From Pseudoips prasinana (Eukaryota > Arthropoda > Insecta > Lepidoptera > Nolidae): a DNA stretch of 64,000 nt. Shown here piece by piece: positions 11,282-22,920 of this stretch; position 1 is the stretch's first letter; each line of letters opens with the position of its first letter. The DNA is taken from NCBI GenBank assembly GCA_951640165.1, contig OX621247.1, forward strand, positions 36,058,001 to 36,122,000. Direction: 5' to 3'. A program made the translations under genes and the position numbers. Under the pieces are notes generated by a model. The model saw nothing but the letters and a program-made list of their open reading frames with translations. It made no database searches and was not told the origin of the DNA.

Positions 11282-12060
11282 CGGTTGGCGTCGGGAAATG
11301 GTGAGTCAATTTAATCATCCATGAAAACAGAATATAGTGCATGGTTTCGAGAGAGTCCCAATAGAAAGAAAGAACTTACGATTTATAAGTACGATGAGAA
11401 ACTATATTTCAATAATTAAACCTAAACATAATCTCTTTGACGATAACTTATTACAAGCTAGCTAAATATCATTTCTAATATAAAATTAATTATATAAATG
11501 TTTTTATACAAGCCGTGTACCTAAATATCTATGTAACTAGAAATAATTATGTATCATCATCATCATCATTATCATATCAGCCGAAAGACGTCCACTGCTG
11601 GACAAAGGCCTCCCTCAAAGATCTCCACAATTGCCGGTCTTGCGCTATCTGCATCCAATTATGTATACTTAAATATATTACTACAAACATGTTCTGACTG
11701 TTTACAAGCACTTTTTACAGTCTACTCAAATAAAAACCTTTTTTATTTTTATTTATTTATTTTATTTTAAGGAAAAGATGCATACATGCATCGTTTTTAA
11801 AATAGTAATTATAATAAACTTCTATCAATAATTTTTGTCACCTTTCTATATCTAAAGTATGTGTAATTAGTGTTTGCCTAAGTATATCCGACGACCTACA
11901 GTTATGTCGGTTGACAGTCCAATTAAAGCACTGTGTCGCACTGTGTCACGCGGTGTCTCAGCTACTACGTATTACTCTTTAGTACTTTAGCGTCCTTGGT
12001 GTAGTGCCGTTTTCCATCTAGCCCGAAGTATTACCTGTGTGGCCGCACGGGGGCACTAGG
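11282..12060. other. Intergenic DNA upstream of gene 1
   Basis: No coding region is seen. A retroposon tail (CATCATCATCATTATCATATCAGCC to GTCCACTGCTGGACAAAGG) lies at 11548-11650. Confidence 0.4.
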
Positions 12061-12066
12061 GACGGT

Positions 12067-12122
12067 TATAAGGTGCGCGCGCGCAGCCTAGGGACTAGTG
12101 TTTGGCTAACTACACATTAATA
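12067..12122 (+). promoter_or_regulatory. TATA box and short 5' UTR of gene 1
   Basis: TATAAGG at 12067-12073 lies 50 bp before the ATG. Start of transcription is expected near 12097 (GACTAGTG), giving a leader of about 25 nt. A GCGCGCGC run sits just after the box. Confidence 0.6.
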
Positions 12123-15100
12123 ATGAAGGCTACTGTAAGTAATGCTTAATTTATTTTTGACTATTTTAATTATTATTATAAGGATTTCTTGAAGAAACTT
12201 AGATATGTTTAAGTGAAATTTATAATAAATTTGTTTAGCTTATCCTTTCTCTACATTAACTAAAACTATTTTTTAACTGGCTACAAAAGAAAGAGGTTAT
12301 CAAGTCAACTGTTTATTATTTTTTGTATGTTATGGGATTGTCCTGTTGGTTATGGACCGACATCTTTTCATTCTTTATAATCGATAGCCAATGCCTATAT
12401 GCCACTAGTGGACCGAACTTAACGAGCTCTTCCTAACGTACTCATATAATTAAACAAATTAAACAAATTTTTGCTTCCCGTCTAAACGCATCAGCTGGTT
12501 GTGCGAAGTTAATCTTTCTTTTTGTATATTTTGCATGTCGCTTTGCTACACGTTGTTCAATTTTAAAAGTTACGTTGTCTATTTATGTTACACCTAGTAC
12601 ATTTCGATACAATCGTTTGTATGGACGAAACGTTGAAGTCGGTTTTGTAGTTTTTGTTATAGATCCGTATATATCCGTATGTTTGGTATCAGTGAAATTC
12701 TTTAAATTATAGTTAAATATAGAATACAAATATTGTTTAAGTAAGGTATATAAAATATATAACTTTAATAGATAAAATAATCCGAAAATATTTCCTAACA
12801 ACTAGTGGATCCAATTTTGCTGAAATCAAGCTTCTATATCATTATATCATTGTTCGGTTGAGTAAATAAGGTTAAACATATTATTATCCCATCCTTCAGC
12901 CATTTCAGAGGCCGAGTGGCTTAAACAACTCTGACACCACAGTAGCTGCCCATACGATATAGAAGTAAGATTCTATCCCTATATGTCCCAACTTTTTAAT
13001 TAGTAAGGGAGCATATATGTCGAAAATAAATTCTAGTTTCACATTCCCATTCTAAATGGTAAAATTTGTGAGTGTGAGTGAGTGTGTTTGTTATTCCTTC
13101 TTCCACTGGAGTCGAGTGGAGATAAATTATATTCTTAATTAAAACCAAGGCTACAATAAATGTTAAACCACGGGTAACGTCGCGGGCGCAGATAGTGTTA
13201 TATCAATTATATTGGAGCATACTGTAATTTTCCATGATTGCATTATACTGTACTACTGTTATGCAGTTTGGTAGTAGTATTTTTGTTTATAACGTTCTAA
13301 ATAAGCGCTTTTTTTTTACATTTTAAGATTATCCAATACATATTCATAGTTACGTTCGTAGGGTAGCCGTTTTCCGTGGCCATAAGCATAATCAATTATT
13401 TTGGTAAAGATATTTCTTTTTGACAGTTTAATAGTTTGGTAAAATTAAGTACCCGTCAAAATTTTAAATATTAGAAATAAAGTTTTAGCGTCAAACTTGT
13501 GTGGAATAACATAATATGTCGGTGTACTTGTGAGGTATGGTTTTAGGAATTATTCCCAATTATCGGTTGCAACACCGCAAGCAACAGCTAACGGTATATA
13601 ATACATTTTGTAATGTCCTAATTAAGTTCTATCAATAGATAGCCAACACGGCTTCATAAAAAGTAGTTAATGTTATATAAGTAAATATCGCAACCTCTAG
13701 ATTCTAAAGGATGCTAGAGGTGGCTAGAGGATGATGGAGAATAATAACATTCAATGTCGACTATAGTAATTGTGTTGTTTAAAGACTATTACTCGGGATC
13801 AACAGTTTAGTTTATCAGAGTCCTATTGGGCAAATTTAACAATGTTTCAGAATAAAGATTTTTAAGTCAATGTACAGTGTAAACAAATGTTGGGAAGTCT
13901 AAATAAATAAAATATGATAAAATATGTATGTCGCGAGATTTACCTGTGTAGTAAACAAGTATAATTAGAAATTGATCAGCTAGATATTAATTTTTAAAAT
14001 ATTCATACTAAATAAATACGAGCACCTGCATACTTTAATCTCGCGACACGATTTTAGCCGCGTTAAACTTTATAGTCTATTTGTTAATCCAGGGTGTCAT
14101 CTAACTCCATACCAAATCTTATTAAAATCGCTGCAGCCGTTTTGACGTGAAGAAGTAACAAATATACACACTCACAAACTTTCGCCTCTAAGTATTAGTG
14201 TGATTATTTATTGATAAGGCAGGAGTTTAAACAAGGATTACACATCTCAGTACGATTACATAATTCCTACTTTTGGATTTTACTCGTTCAAAGTACCTAT
14301 TTACTTGCCCTATACCTAATTTAAACGCAAAAGTTGACCGTTCCACAATCGGATTGAACCCGCGTCCTCACGACTTGCCGCTTGCCACACCGAGGTGCAC
14401 GATCTAGTTAATGTGCGCTTGATTTGGACGGGGCACTGTTTCGTGACCAAAGCTGTGATTTCAATTGGAAGGGACGAAGGAGAACAAAGTTAACGACTGC
14501 ACCTGGATAGGTCAGCCTATGCGAGTAAACGAAATACATACATATTCAAATTATACATATTATATTCGGAACGTAACATCAAATTAAAAAATCTCATGCA
14601 TTTGTAATATTTTAGTATATAAGTTTTCTTTCTTTCTATATCGTATGGGCAGTGGTTACCCTGGTGTCAGAGTAGGTTCACGCCGCCCAGTAGGCTTCCG
14701 ACATGGCTTATCGACTGTTCTCTAATGACAACTACTGGGACCGATAGATTAACGTGCCGAAGCACGGAGGCGCTCTGAAATTAAACCACTTAGATGGTAA
14801 CTCATCTATGGACTGACCGCGAACTTAGTTGCCGAACCTCGTCGATCGCTTACGGATCGGTGAGTGCAGCGCCTTTAGAATATTATAAGTTTTGAAGAAT
14901 ATTCTGTTTAGAAATATCCACCATTTAATAAAAAGAAAATTTTAGTAAGAGAATTGTTTCTATGGCACCTGCATGACTCTGAATAATGAAATAAGCTGTG
15001 TTAGTAAGCCTTAAATGATGAATATAATACCTGTATCTGAACTTCAAAAATGGTAGATTAATATATAACATTCGATAGTTTGTTTGTTTGTTATGGAGAA

Positions 15101-15876
15101 ACTCAAATATACCTAACTGTTTTTTTAAATTTATTTCCTATAATATAGAAAGCTTAATTAACAGCGAATGGCATAGGCTGTATTTTTATCCGAAAATTAC
15201 AATAATATAGGAAAAATTTCGCACCTTGGATATGTACGATAAATTTGCCTATAAAAGTAAAAAGTAAGTATATGACGTGCGCTGCGAAAACTTGATGATA
15301 CATAAAATAATGTACCACATATTTAGTACTCATCATTGATATATAAAAACACGCGTATAATTGACATTATAATATTACTAATTTATAAATAGCTATACGA
15401 AACACTCAGATACAGATCGTAATAAAAAGATTGTAATATACAGGTAACATATAACCTAAATCAAAGATTTTTTGTTCCAGTTGTGCATTCTCCTGTGCGT
15501 GGCGCTGGCCTCTGCCGCAGACGAGAAGAAGAATGAGAAGAGAGGCTTGCTAGGCCTCGGCTACGGCGGCGGCTACGGCGGCAGCTACGGCGGCGGCTAC
15601 TACGGCCACGGCCTGGGCCTGTACTCCCACAGCGCGCCGCTCATCTCCCACAGCGCGCCCATCATCTCCCACAGCGCGCCGCTGGTTAGCCACGGCTATG
15701 AACTCGGGAGCTACGGATTAGGCCACGGGATCGGATATGGCCATGGGATCGGCTTAGGCCATGGATACGGCTTTGGCCATGGAGTAGTCGCGTCAGCTCC
15801 CATTGTCTCACACAGTTACTCCGCCCCCCTACATTACGGTTCCCCCCTGCTCGGATTGGGCCACGGCTGGCATTGA
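12123..15876 (+). CDS. Gene 1: secreted Gly/His/Tyr-rich structural (cuticle-type) protein
   Basis: Two-exon model. Exon 1 (12123-12134) codes for MKAT and is followed at once by the donor GTAAGT. The intron of 3.35 kb ends in a pyrimidine-rich TTTTTTGTTCCAG, and exon 2 starts in phase 0 at 15481 with LCILLCVALASA. The spliced product is 135 residues: a signal peptide split by the intron, a charged pro-segment DEKKNEKR ending in a dibasic site, then Gly-Tyr repeats (GYGGGYGG type), SHSAPL/SHSAPI repeats and GYGHG repeats, ending GHGWH with TGA at 15874. An ATTAAA signal lies at 15953. A signal peptide cut by the first intron after a few codons is typical of insect cuticle protein genes. It lacks a chitin-binding RR consensus, so the role as cuticle, eggshell or other matrix protein is inference. 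Reading exon 2 alone misses the start. Confidence 0.82.
12900..13010 (-). repeat. SINE-like repeat, family E head, inside intron of gene 1
   Basis: Reverse complement of the start of the repeat at 14629: GGCCGAGTGGCTTAA, then CTCTGACACCA and CAGTAGCTGCCCATACGATATAGAA. GGCCGAGTGGC resembles the A-box of a Leu/Ser tRNA, suggesting a tRNA-derived head. Confidence 0.5.
14046..14205 (-). mobile_element. Helitron-like CTAG-family repeat, intron of gene 1
   Basis: Reverse complement of the 3655 and 31625 copies: GCGTTAAACTTTATAG, CCAGGGTGTCATCTAACTCC, TTGACGTGAAGAAGTAAC and a final TATTAGTGTGA. Its GCGG/CTAG end is worn. Confidence 0.5.
14629..14885 (+). repeat. SINE-like repeat, family E, intron of gene 1
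   Basis: A block of about 250 bp from TCGTATGGGCAGTGGTTACC through GTCAGAGT, CCGACATGGCTTA and AACGTGCCGAAGCACGGAGG to CGCTTACGGATCGGTGAGTG. It closely parallels 51700-51955 and, less well, 19670-19880 and 34285-34385. Confidence 0.55.
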
Positions 15877-15959
15877 GTTTAAGTTCTTATGTTAGTGCCA
15901 AATTAGTATTTGTGTGATGGTGGTTGTGATTGGATGAAAATTTTAATTTTTGATTAAAT

Positions 15960-17654
15960 ATGTTTGTGTAATAACTATTGTTTCACTAAATTGCCTGTTC
16001 TTACCACTTTTACTTGCTTATAATTTATCGCTGGTCTTTGCAAGGATGCAATTCACGGATAGAACGCATACTCAGACTTTGGACAACCATTTTTGAGTCA
16101 CACAAATAGTTTTCCTGTGCTGTAATCAAACTCACAATACAAAGGGACCGACCGAGTGGTAGCGAGTCGTCTACTGTTACCTCTGCACCACATGTGCCGT
16201 CAAATTATAAAAGTTGAATTCCGTAAAAACTATATATATAAATAGGTTGACATTACTTTTGCCCCAACCACAATATCAGGCCATGATAAATTTGAATACT
16301 TATTTATTAAATTTATAATAAAGACTCGTTCTAATTGGGCAGTTGACGCCAGGTCGCGTCGGAGTATGTCTTCTCTTTATTACGAAGGTCAGTTATCGAA
16401 GAATAAGTTTACCCACTAACGTAGTGCCAATTGTACACATATCTTATTTTAGGCGCAAGTCGGTACTAGTTTTATGTGCATGTTGACTAAGTAGCTGGAA
16501 ATTATCTACTAACTATCTATTCATCAAATTTTATTAAAATAATCTGTTTTACACTGATACCTCCTCACTATAATTTCGTTCTTATACGGGCTACCAATTA
16601 CAAATATATTTTTAATCAACATCAAGATAAACACAAAACACATAAAATCTTCATTTCCTATCTTTTGCACACCAACTGAATTGACCAGTTCATGACTTCT
16701 CTTCTCCTTTTTCTTCCCGCTATTCGGCTTCGTTATTGCCGTTAGCGTTAACGTACATATCTACATATATTATATAAAACTGTGAACATTACCTCCATAA
16801 AGTAGCTTCAGAGCATCTTTGGGGTGGTTTTAAAATGTAAAATTGCAATACAGCTTTAACAGGGTAAAATTTTCTCATCGCGTCATATGCCTGTTTTCCT
16901 GTATTGGACACACAACCGAAGTATGAATCTTCCAAGATAATCCTACAGCAGTCTTAATAATTATTATTAGCTTGATTCATAGGAATGAGATTTCTTACTA
17001 AACAAAATTGGAGCCCGGCCCAGAACTAGAATTCTTATCAAATAACATTTCGCAGTAACTCAATTCCTGAGCATATATGTAGTCTTACTTTTCCGCAATC
17101 TTACACCGCAATCATTTCTCATAAGACACATATTAATTCATTGACCGCGATATCAAATTATTCCCCAACCCGTTTATCTGACTCACCGGTAGATGGCAGT
17201 GTCGCAAGCGGAAGCGGTGCACCGGATGGTGTAGGGTGTCGTAATATGGCGATCGAATCTAGTAGTTAAGTAGTTAAAAGCAAATGCGAATGAAATTAAG
17301 TTATTTATGAATTAATTTCTACAAAGTTGAAATATTCCTGAGGATTAAGTTACTAAGGACTTTAGTCACTATTCCTATGTATTATCACAGGCTAAAATAA
17401 TGAATAGTGATTATATAATTAAATAGAACGCGTATTTAACCGAGAATACCAAATGCGAACAAACTTTTCATAATTCCTGTATCAGGGAGCTCAGAGTACG
17501 AGGATGACGTAGAACCTTCCTTACCACGCCATTATGTCACGAACAAGTTATCTGGCAGACAGAATTGAACAGCTGTCCGTAGTTAAGCGTTAGTGTTTAT
17601 ATGTTATCTTGTGGAACAATCTAGACTTACCTACTGCTTTGAATCATATCATTA
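15960..17654. other. Intergenic DNA between gene 1 and the RTE element
   Basis: A degenerate family B SINE lies at 16030-16200 (minus; GAGTCACACAAATAGTTTTCC then CACCACATGTGC). No gene is supported in the remainder. 17190-17215 and the reverse complement of 20190-20230 share GTAGATG and GTGTCGCAAGCG text, perhaps an old repeat. Confidence 0.4.
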
Positions 17655-17905
17655 ATTATATCCTGGGACATTATTTACACACGGCCATCTGATACCAAAC
17701 TAAGCAGAGCTTGTACTATGGAAACCAGATAACTGAAGTTCTACTTTTCTTTTGTTTATACATACTAATATAGATAATTATACCCAGATTCAGGACAAAC
17801 AGACATGTTCATGCATACAAATATTTGTCCTGGGTGGGAATCGAACCCATGACCTCCGGCGTCAAAAGGAAGCATTTGCTGTTATGGTGGCAGCTTCGTC
17901 TGAGA
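17655..17905 (-). mobile_element. tRNA-headed SINE, family A
   Basis: Clean reverse-strand copy. The tail AATGTCCCAGGATATAAT/TTTGGTATCAGATGGCC is at 17655-17710 and the TTGTCTGG...CCATAG body at about 17710-17730. The promoter box GGGTTCGATTCCCACCCAGG is at 17830-17850. It ends two hundred bases before the RTE element. Confidence 0.7.
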
Positions 17906-18008
17906 GGAAGTTTTAAATTATGTAGACAAGTGAAGTTACGTCGGAGCTGTTGGTTAGTAGTGTACAAAAACATATGAGTGTGTAGGATAGTAGTATAGGA
18001 TATAAGTT

Positions 18009-19605
18009 ACATACATACATACATAGACTCACGCCTGTTTCCCAGAAGGGTAGGCAGAGACAACGGATTTCCATTTGTGACGATCTTTGCATACTTCTTT
18101 TGCCTCGATTACTGTCATTATATTCTTCATACATGCTCGCCGGTTTAGGGTACTTCTGACCTGCCCTTTCTTGAGAACATCTCCAATTTGGTCAGAGAAT
18201 GTTCGACGTGGTCTTCCCCTTCCGGTTGTCCCATTCACACAGGCCAGGTATACTTCTTTTGTCAATCTTCTTTCATTCATCCTTTCTACATGGCCAAACC
18301 ATCTCAGCATGCCTTTTTCAATCTTTGTGACTACATCCTCTTTCACACCACAACGCTCCCTTACATCAGTATTTCGAATTCTGTCTCTCAAAGTCACACC
18401 ACACATACTTCTCAGAGCTCTCATTTCCACTGCATTTATTTTACTTTCATTCTTTTTCTGCCATACCCAACTTTCACTTCCATACATTAAAGTTGGCACT
18501 AACACTCCATCGTGCACGGCTAGTCGAGCCTTCTTTGATACTTGCCGGCTACTCATAAAGGCGTGTAGTGCCCCATTCACTCTGTTCCCCGCATTTACTC
18601 TTCTAACAATATCTTTTTCATATTTCCCATCTCTCGTAAACAAAGTTCCCAAATATGCAAACTCATTCACCTGTTCGACTTTCTCTCCTCCAATCACAAT
18701 ATCACACGTTGTCGTGTATTCATCCCTCTCAAATACCATTACTTTCGTCTTGCCTACATTCATTTTCATCCCTTTCCTTTCAAAAGATTCATGCATACTT
18801 GTTACCATCACCTGCAACTCGTCCGCCGATCATGCAAGTAAAACTTGATCATCAGCGTAAAGCAGACATTTGATGAGTAACTCATTCATCCTTACACCGC
18901 ATTCACTTTCTTTCAAATCTTTTAAACAGCTATCCATGAATAGGTTAAACAACCACGGTGACGCTACACATCCCTGTCTAACACCCTTTTGGATGCTAAA
19001 CCACTCGGTGTATGACCCGTTAATCCTCACGCAAGCTCTGGAATCCCTATAAAGAGATTTTAGTGCTTGAACAAGGTTGTCGTTCAACCCATACATGGAC
19101 AGTACCGACCATAGTTCACTCCTCAACACTCTATCGTAGGCCTTTTCTAAGTCTACGAAGGCACAGTAAACCTTTTGGTTCTTGCCCAAAAACTTCTCTA
19201 CTATGCTTCGCAGAGAAAAGACCTGTTCCGTGCATCCCATTCCTTTCCGAAAACCTGCCTGTGCATCCCATATTTTCGCATCGGTTTCTTTCACAACTCT
19301 TTCAACCAATACTTTTGCATACAACTTACCAACGACGCTGAGTAGACTAATGCCCTTATAGTTTTTACAGTCTTGCCGTGAGCCTTTCCCTTTGTAAAGA
19401 GGTACGATGACAGCCTTGCACCAATCACTTGGCACTTGGCCGGTGGTATAGCATAAATTGAATAGGCTGCACAGCTGACTCGCTATGACGCCATGTCCAG
19501 CCTTCAGCATCTCGGAAGTTATCCTGTCATACCCTGGTGACTTACCTGATTTCATACCCTTAATAGCTTTCACAATCTCATCCATACCAATGTCATCTTT
19601 ATTAT
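18009..19605 (-). pseudogene. RTE-type LINE reverse transcriptase, 5'-truncated, one in-frame TGA
   Basis: On the minus strand the frame runs from about 19605 to the stop at 18029 and is broken once, by TGA at 18828-18830. The first part holds RT motifs in order: GKSPGYDRITSEML, IVPLYKGKG, AGFRKGMGCTEQ, FVDLEKAYD, QKGVRQGCVASPWLF and the active site YADDQVLLA. After the stop the same frame continues with SADELQVMV, then [33 protein letters not shown] and the end AYPSGKQA. The 3' end is a (CATA)n tail (18009-18022), as in RTE elements. TATAAGTT flanks both ends (18001-18008 and 19603-19610), a plausible target duplication. The endonuclease half is missing, so it was dead on arrival. The TGA could come from a single CGA-to-TGA change. 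Confidence 0.9.
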
Positions 19606-19659
19606 AAGTTTATAAGTTATTATAATATATTGTACATTAACTTATACTACTATAACTTA

Positions 19660-19885
19660 TAAAACTGTATCGTGTGGTATTGCCCCAGTCAGTCTTGTTG
19701 AAGCCTCTCATTAGTCCCCATACGAGTCTTGACGACGTCTAATGACTGTAACCAGACCATCAGCTTAATGTGCTTTTCAAAGCACGGATCTGCTCAGAAA
19801 TTAAATGACAAGTTCCGCATCTATAAACTGACCGTGTGCCTAGTTGCTTTACCACATCGTTCACTTATGGACCGGTAAAAACAAT
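19660..19885 (+). repeat. SINE-like repeat, family E (diverged)
   Basis: Keeps AATGACTGTAACCAGACC, CTTAATGTGCTT, AAAGCACGGATCTGCTCAG and the CTGACCGTGTGCCTAGTTGC text also seen at 14629 and 51700. Confidence 0.45.
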
Positions 19886-19966
19886 AAAAACCTCCAACAT
19901 TATAAGAATAATATGTTTATTATTACATAGTGTAATATTTTTCTTCTGATTTTGCATGTCAATGTA

Positions 19967-20010
19967 GTATGAGATAGGAAGTGATCTTAGGATCACTTCC
20001 TATCTCATAC
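19967..20010. repeat. Perfect 20-bp inverted repeat with 4-nt loop
   Basis: GTATGAGATAGGAAGTGATC at 19967-19986, loop TTAG, then its exact reverse complement at 19991-20010. There is no T run after it and no transcript nearby to suggest a terminator. Confidence 0.85.
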
Positions 20011-20433
20011 AGCCCCAATTATCAAATGTAGGGCGTATTGCACAGCACATTGTGAGAAAATTGAAATTGACATTCCATATCCGTCATGTTATGACGCTAT
20101 AACATACGGAATGGGAACACAAAGCTACAGCCTCCATACTAGGACACTACACTTACGGCTCTAGAGCAAAAACTGGGCCTATTTGGACGGCGCCCGCGCT
20201 TGCGACACACAAGTGGCGCTGCCCTGTCTATGCATCTACTGTTGGCTATTTAACTCCTGGTTGTTGCGCTCACCTATTCCTCCACGAGGAGCTGTGTGTG
20301 AGATCGATCCGTATTTTATTATTATTTACCGCAATAAAATTCAACTAACTTTCATTTAAAGTTAATAAAACCATACAACAAAAATAAAGTAAAAAAAAAA
20401 CTTTACAAAATACGAATATGGGGTTAATAATAA

Positions 20434-20760
20434 TATTCTGATCCCAAACTAAGCAGAACTTGTATAGGCACCAGCAAATCTAGTTACCCCAATTGTCAAA
20501 TTTCCCCAATTAGAAGTGAGCCTTATACTTTTGTGATAAGGTTGAAAATCTATAAAAGAATTTTGCCAGATTGGGGTAGCCGGAGGTGCTGGCGTCTGTC
20601 TGTACTTTTCTTTTGTAAATACATAATTATATAGTTATTCCCAGTCCCTGACAAAGGGCAAACGGATATGTTCATGCACACAAATATCTGTCCTGTGCGG
20701 GAATCGAACCCATGACCTGCGCCGTGAAAGGCAAGTACGAGTATCTAGCAACCACGGCAA
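20434..20760 (-). mobile_element. SINE family A copy interrupted by a MITE
   Basis: The SINE tail (CTGATCCCAAACTAAGCAGAACTTG) ends at about 20464 and SINE sequence resumes at about 20602 with CTGTACTTTTCTTTTG. It then runs through GTCCTGTGCGGGAATCGAACC to the worn head near 20760. The gap is filled by a 135-bp short inverted-repeat element. Confidence 0.65.
20466..20601. mobile_element. Short MITE with ~35-bp inverted ends, copy 1
   Basis: One end reads GCACCAGCAAATCTAG and CCCCAATTGTCAAATTTCC; the other reads TTTTGCCAGATTGGGGTAGC, then GGAGGTGCTGGCGTC. The second copy at 32470-32610 has the same interior (CTTATACTTTTG, TTGAAAATCTATAAAAGA) and better-kept ends. It is inserted in a SINE. Confidence 0.7.
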
Positions 20761-21084
20761 CCGGCTTGTCTAACAACGTCTATCGACATTAGTTCTTCAA
20801 GTAACTGAATAGCGTGTGGTATTTTTCATCTGCAACCCTTTAAAATCTTAAATCTCTCGATAGAATGAACCGATTTGGATGAAACAAAGACTTACTCAAA
20901 GTTTTACTCCAAGTTGCGTTTTTACATTGGTTTCGTAATTTTTGCATGTGCGTGCACACACAAACAGATTAAAATTCCAAAAATGTTGATTATGGGTTCT
21001 GTTGGTCAACCTTTAACACCCTGGCTTTTTTCTTTTTGATTATTTTAGGTGTACATAAACGAGTTTTCTATAGAATATAATTAT

Positions 21085-21440
21085 TTGTAAAATTCTATAA
21101 CAAGCTTCCCAATGATATCGGGTAATTTTCCACAAACAAGTTTAAAACGAATATTTCAATTATGAAGTAACATACAAAATTATGTATTTCTGATTACTTC
21201 TAAATATCTGCCTATCCAATTTAAGAGCTATGCTCTTCCCGGTAGAGCTTCCTCCATTCTCCCCTATTAAAGTTACATAGTTATCTCGATTATTTAGGTG
21301 ATAGAATTCTTGCGATTCAGTCGTTCTATAATTAAATAAAAATAAAGTTAAAATTAATTTCGTTTAAAAAATGATTCCTGCTAAGTTTGTGTACAGGTTT
21401 TCCGTAATTGCACGTCATACATTGCACGGTACCGAAGTAA
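21085..21440 (+). mobile_element. LINE relic, (TTTGAC)n family, 3' part
   Basis: 21090-21170 translates with errors to the FYNKLPNDI and STNKFK region of the LINE copy at 75-952. 21395-21440 keeps GCACGTCATACATTGCACGGTA from its 3' UTR. Stops and indels make it a fossil. Confidence 0.6.
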
Positions 21441-21864
21441 TGTAATTATTATATAATTAAAATTTGATTTAATATCATTCGTGAATTGAATTAGTTTATT
21501 ACGGTAGAGGATCCTGGTTCCGCAATGAACACCATACATACTTCAATTATCGAAGTCTCAGTTCCGCTTAGTGCTCTGTATATTTGTAATGTAGATCCGT
21601 AGTAGTAGATAACTAAAAGTGCAGTAAATTCTACAGACACCATTATTAGACTTATTAATGTGTCACAGTAACTGTGTCACAGGGAAATAGTTACTTTGTG
21701 AAAGTTTGTTGCCCATTATGTAACACAACATTTATTAGTGTGTATACATATCTTATTCTATGTTATTAGGGGGTAACATAAGTAGTGGGGGAAACATAAG
21801 GAGCGCCATCCAACCATGGAACTGATTCAATTAAACATAACCCGTTTGTGAAATAATATAAAAA

Positions 21865-22110
21865 AATGTGTGCCGTCACGGGACGCCTGGCAGATGTGAA
21901 ACATCAACATTATTTTGTAAAAGTAATAGGATGCAGAAAAGAACATATTGTGATAGGAACTAAATATGTCATAATGATAAAATTATAAAAAGTCGATTGC
22001 GCATGGCGACGCGTCGCCACACCGTACACACTACTATCGTATAGCGTGGCGATGCGTCGCCACGCCAGAAATCTTGCGGCTATAGATGTTTCACATCAAT
22101 ATTTATTTTG
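21865..22110. mobile_element. GC-palindromic MITE-like repeat
   Basis: Outer pair: GATGTGAAACATCAACATTATTTTG near 21893 and GATGTTTCACATCAATATTTATTTTG near 22086 in inverted order. The interior holds TGGCGACGCGTCGCCA (a perfect palindrome at about 22003-22018) and GCGTGGCGATGCGTCGCCACGC near 22044-22065. I recall similar sequence as a dispersed lepidopteran element. Confidence 0.5.
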
Positions 22111-22189
22111 GTTCCCCACACAGAACCATCATCTGATCGTTATTCTTTTATGGGAAGTAGTATATTTGTGTGTATTTGTTAATGGCTAC

Positions 22190-22335
22190 TGCTGTGTGGT
22201 GACGGCATAGAATATCATCACCCCATCTCATCCCGTAGGGGCGTAGAAATCGTCCGAGGGAATACCTACCAGAGAACGAACAGCAGTGTTTTTCTGTGCA
22301 CTATGACTATCAAACTGTGATGCCATGACCATCGA
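22190..22335 (+). repeat. TGTGTGG-headed retroposon piece
   Basis: CTGCTGTGTGGTGACGGC, CATCACCCCATC and TCATCCCGTAGGGGCGTAG match the heads at 32660 and 33985. It is truncated before the GAT-repeat tail. Confidence 0.45.
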
Positions 22336-22920
22336 ACGCACCGGATTGAATTCTGCTGGTGATTTAGTATGAACCTTCGAAAGGAGACCAAGACAACCAA
22401 TCCTAATCCTGGTAAATACGTCCATTAGGTACGTAATATCAGTTATCGCCACATTGGGGGCTCATAGTTGTCGCTAAGCAAAGTAGAGTGTTCCAACTAA
22501 AATTAACGTCTTAGGCTGCAACAAGGCAACACGTTGTGATATATAATACTTAGGTATAGCATATATTCTCACAATACTGTACAGGCACCTAATAATGATC
22601 AGTTTAGATTGTAAGACAGAGTGTAAGGTCAAGCTGACATTTGGTGAGGGCTAAAGGGCCGCCGATCGAACGCGCAGAACATCTGACTGGTACCTACTAC
22701 GTGATTGCGTTATATGTAAATTATGTTTTGATTTAGTTTAAATCTGTATGCCGCTGTTAACAAGTTGAGACCAATTAATTTTGTAAGGGCAATGTCAAAT
22801 TGCAACATATCATTGGCGCTCAGACAGTTATGACTATAACGTATAATAAATAATGTCTCCTGATCGATTTAGGCAACAGCGGCCAGTAGCAATGGAGTCT
22901 AACCATCTGCGTGGGACGTG
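22336..22920. other. Intergenic DNA, no gene seen
   Basis: No supportable coding region, repeat or RNA gene was recognised here. Confidence 0.4.

Noticed and set aside
15472..15480. TTG start for gene 1 just upstream of exon 2
   Set aside because: TTGTTCCAG is the splice acceptor; the start is the MKAT exon at 12123. Likewise the apparent starts at 37090 and 56507 lie inside exon 2.
18087..18848. 253-codon open frame on the + strand
   Set aside because: Exact antisense of the RTE polymerase; Ser/Pro/Leu-rich shadow without its own features.
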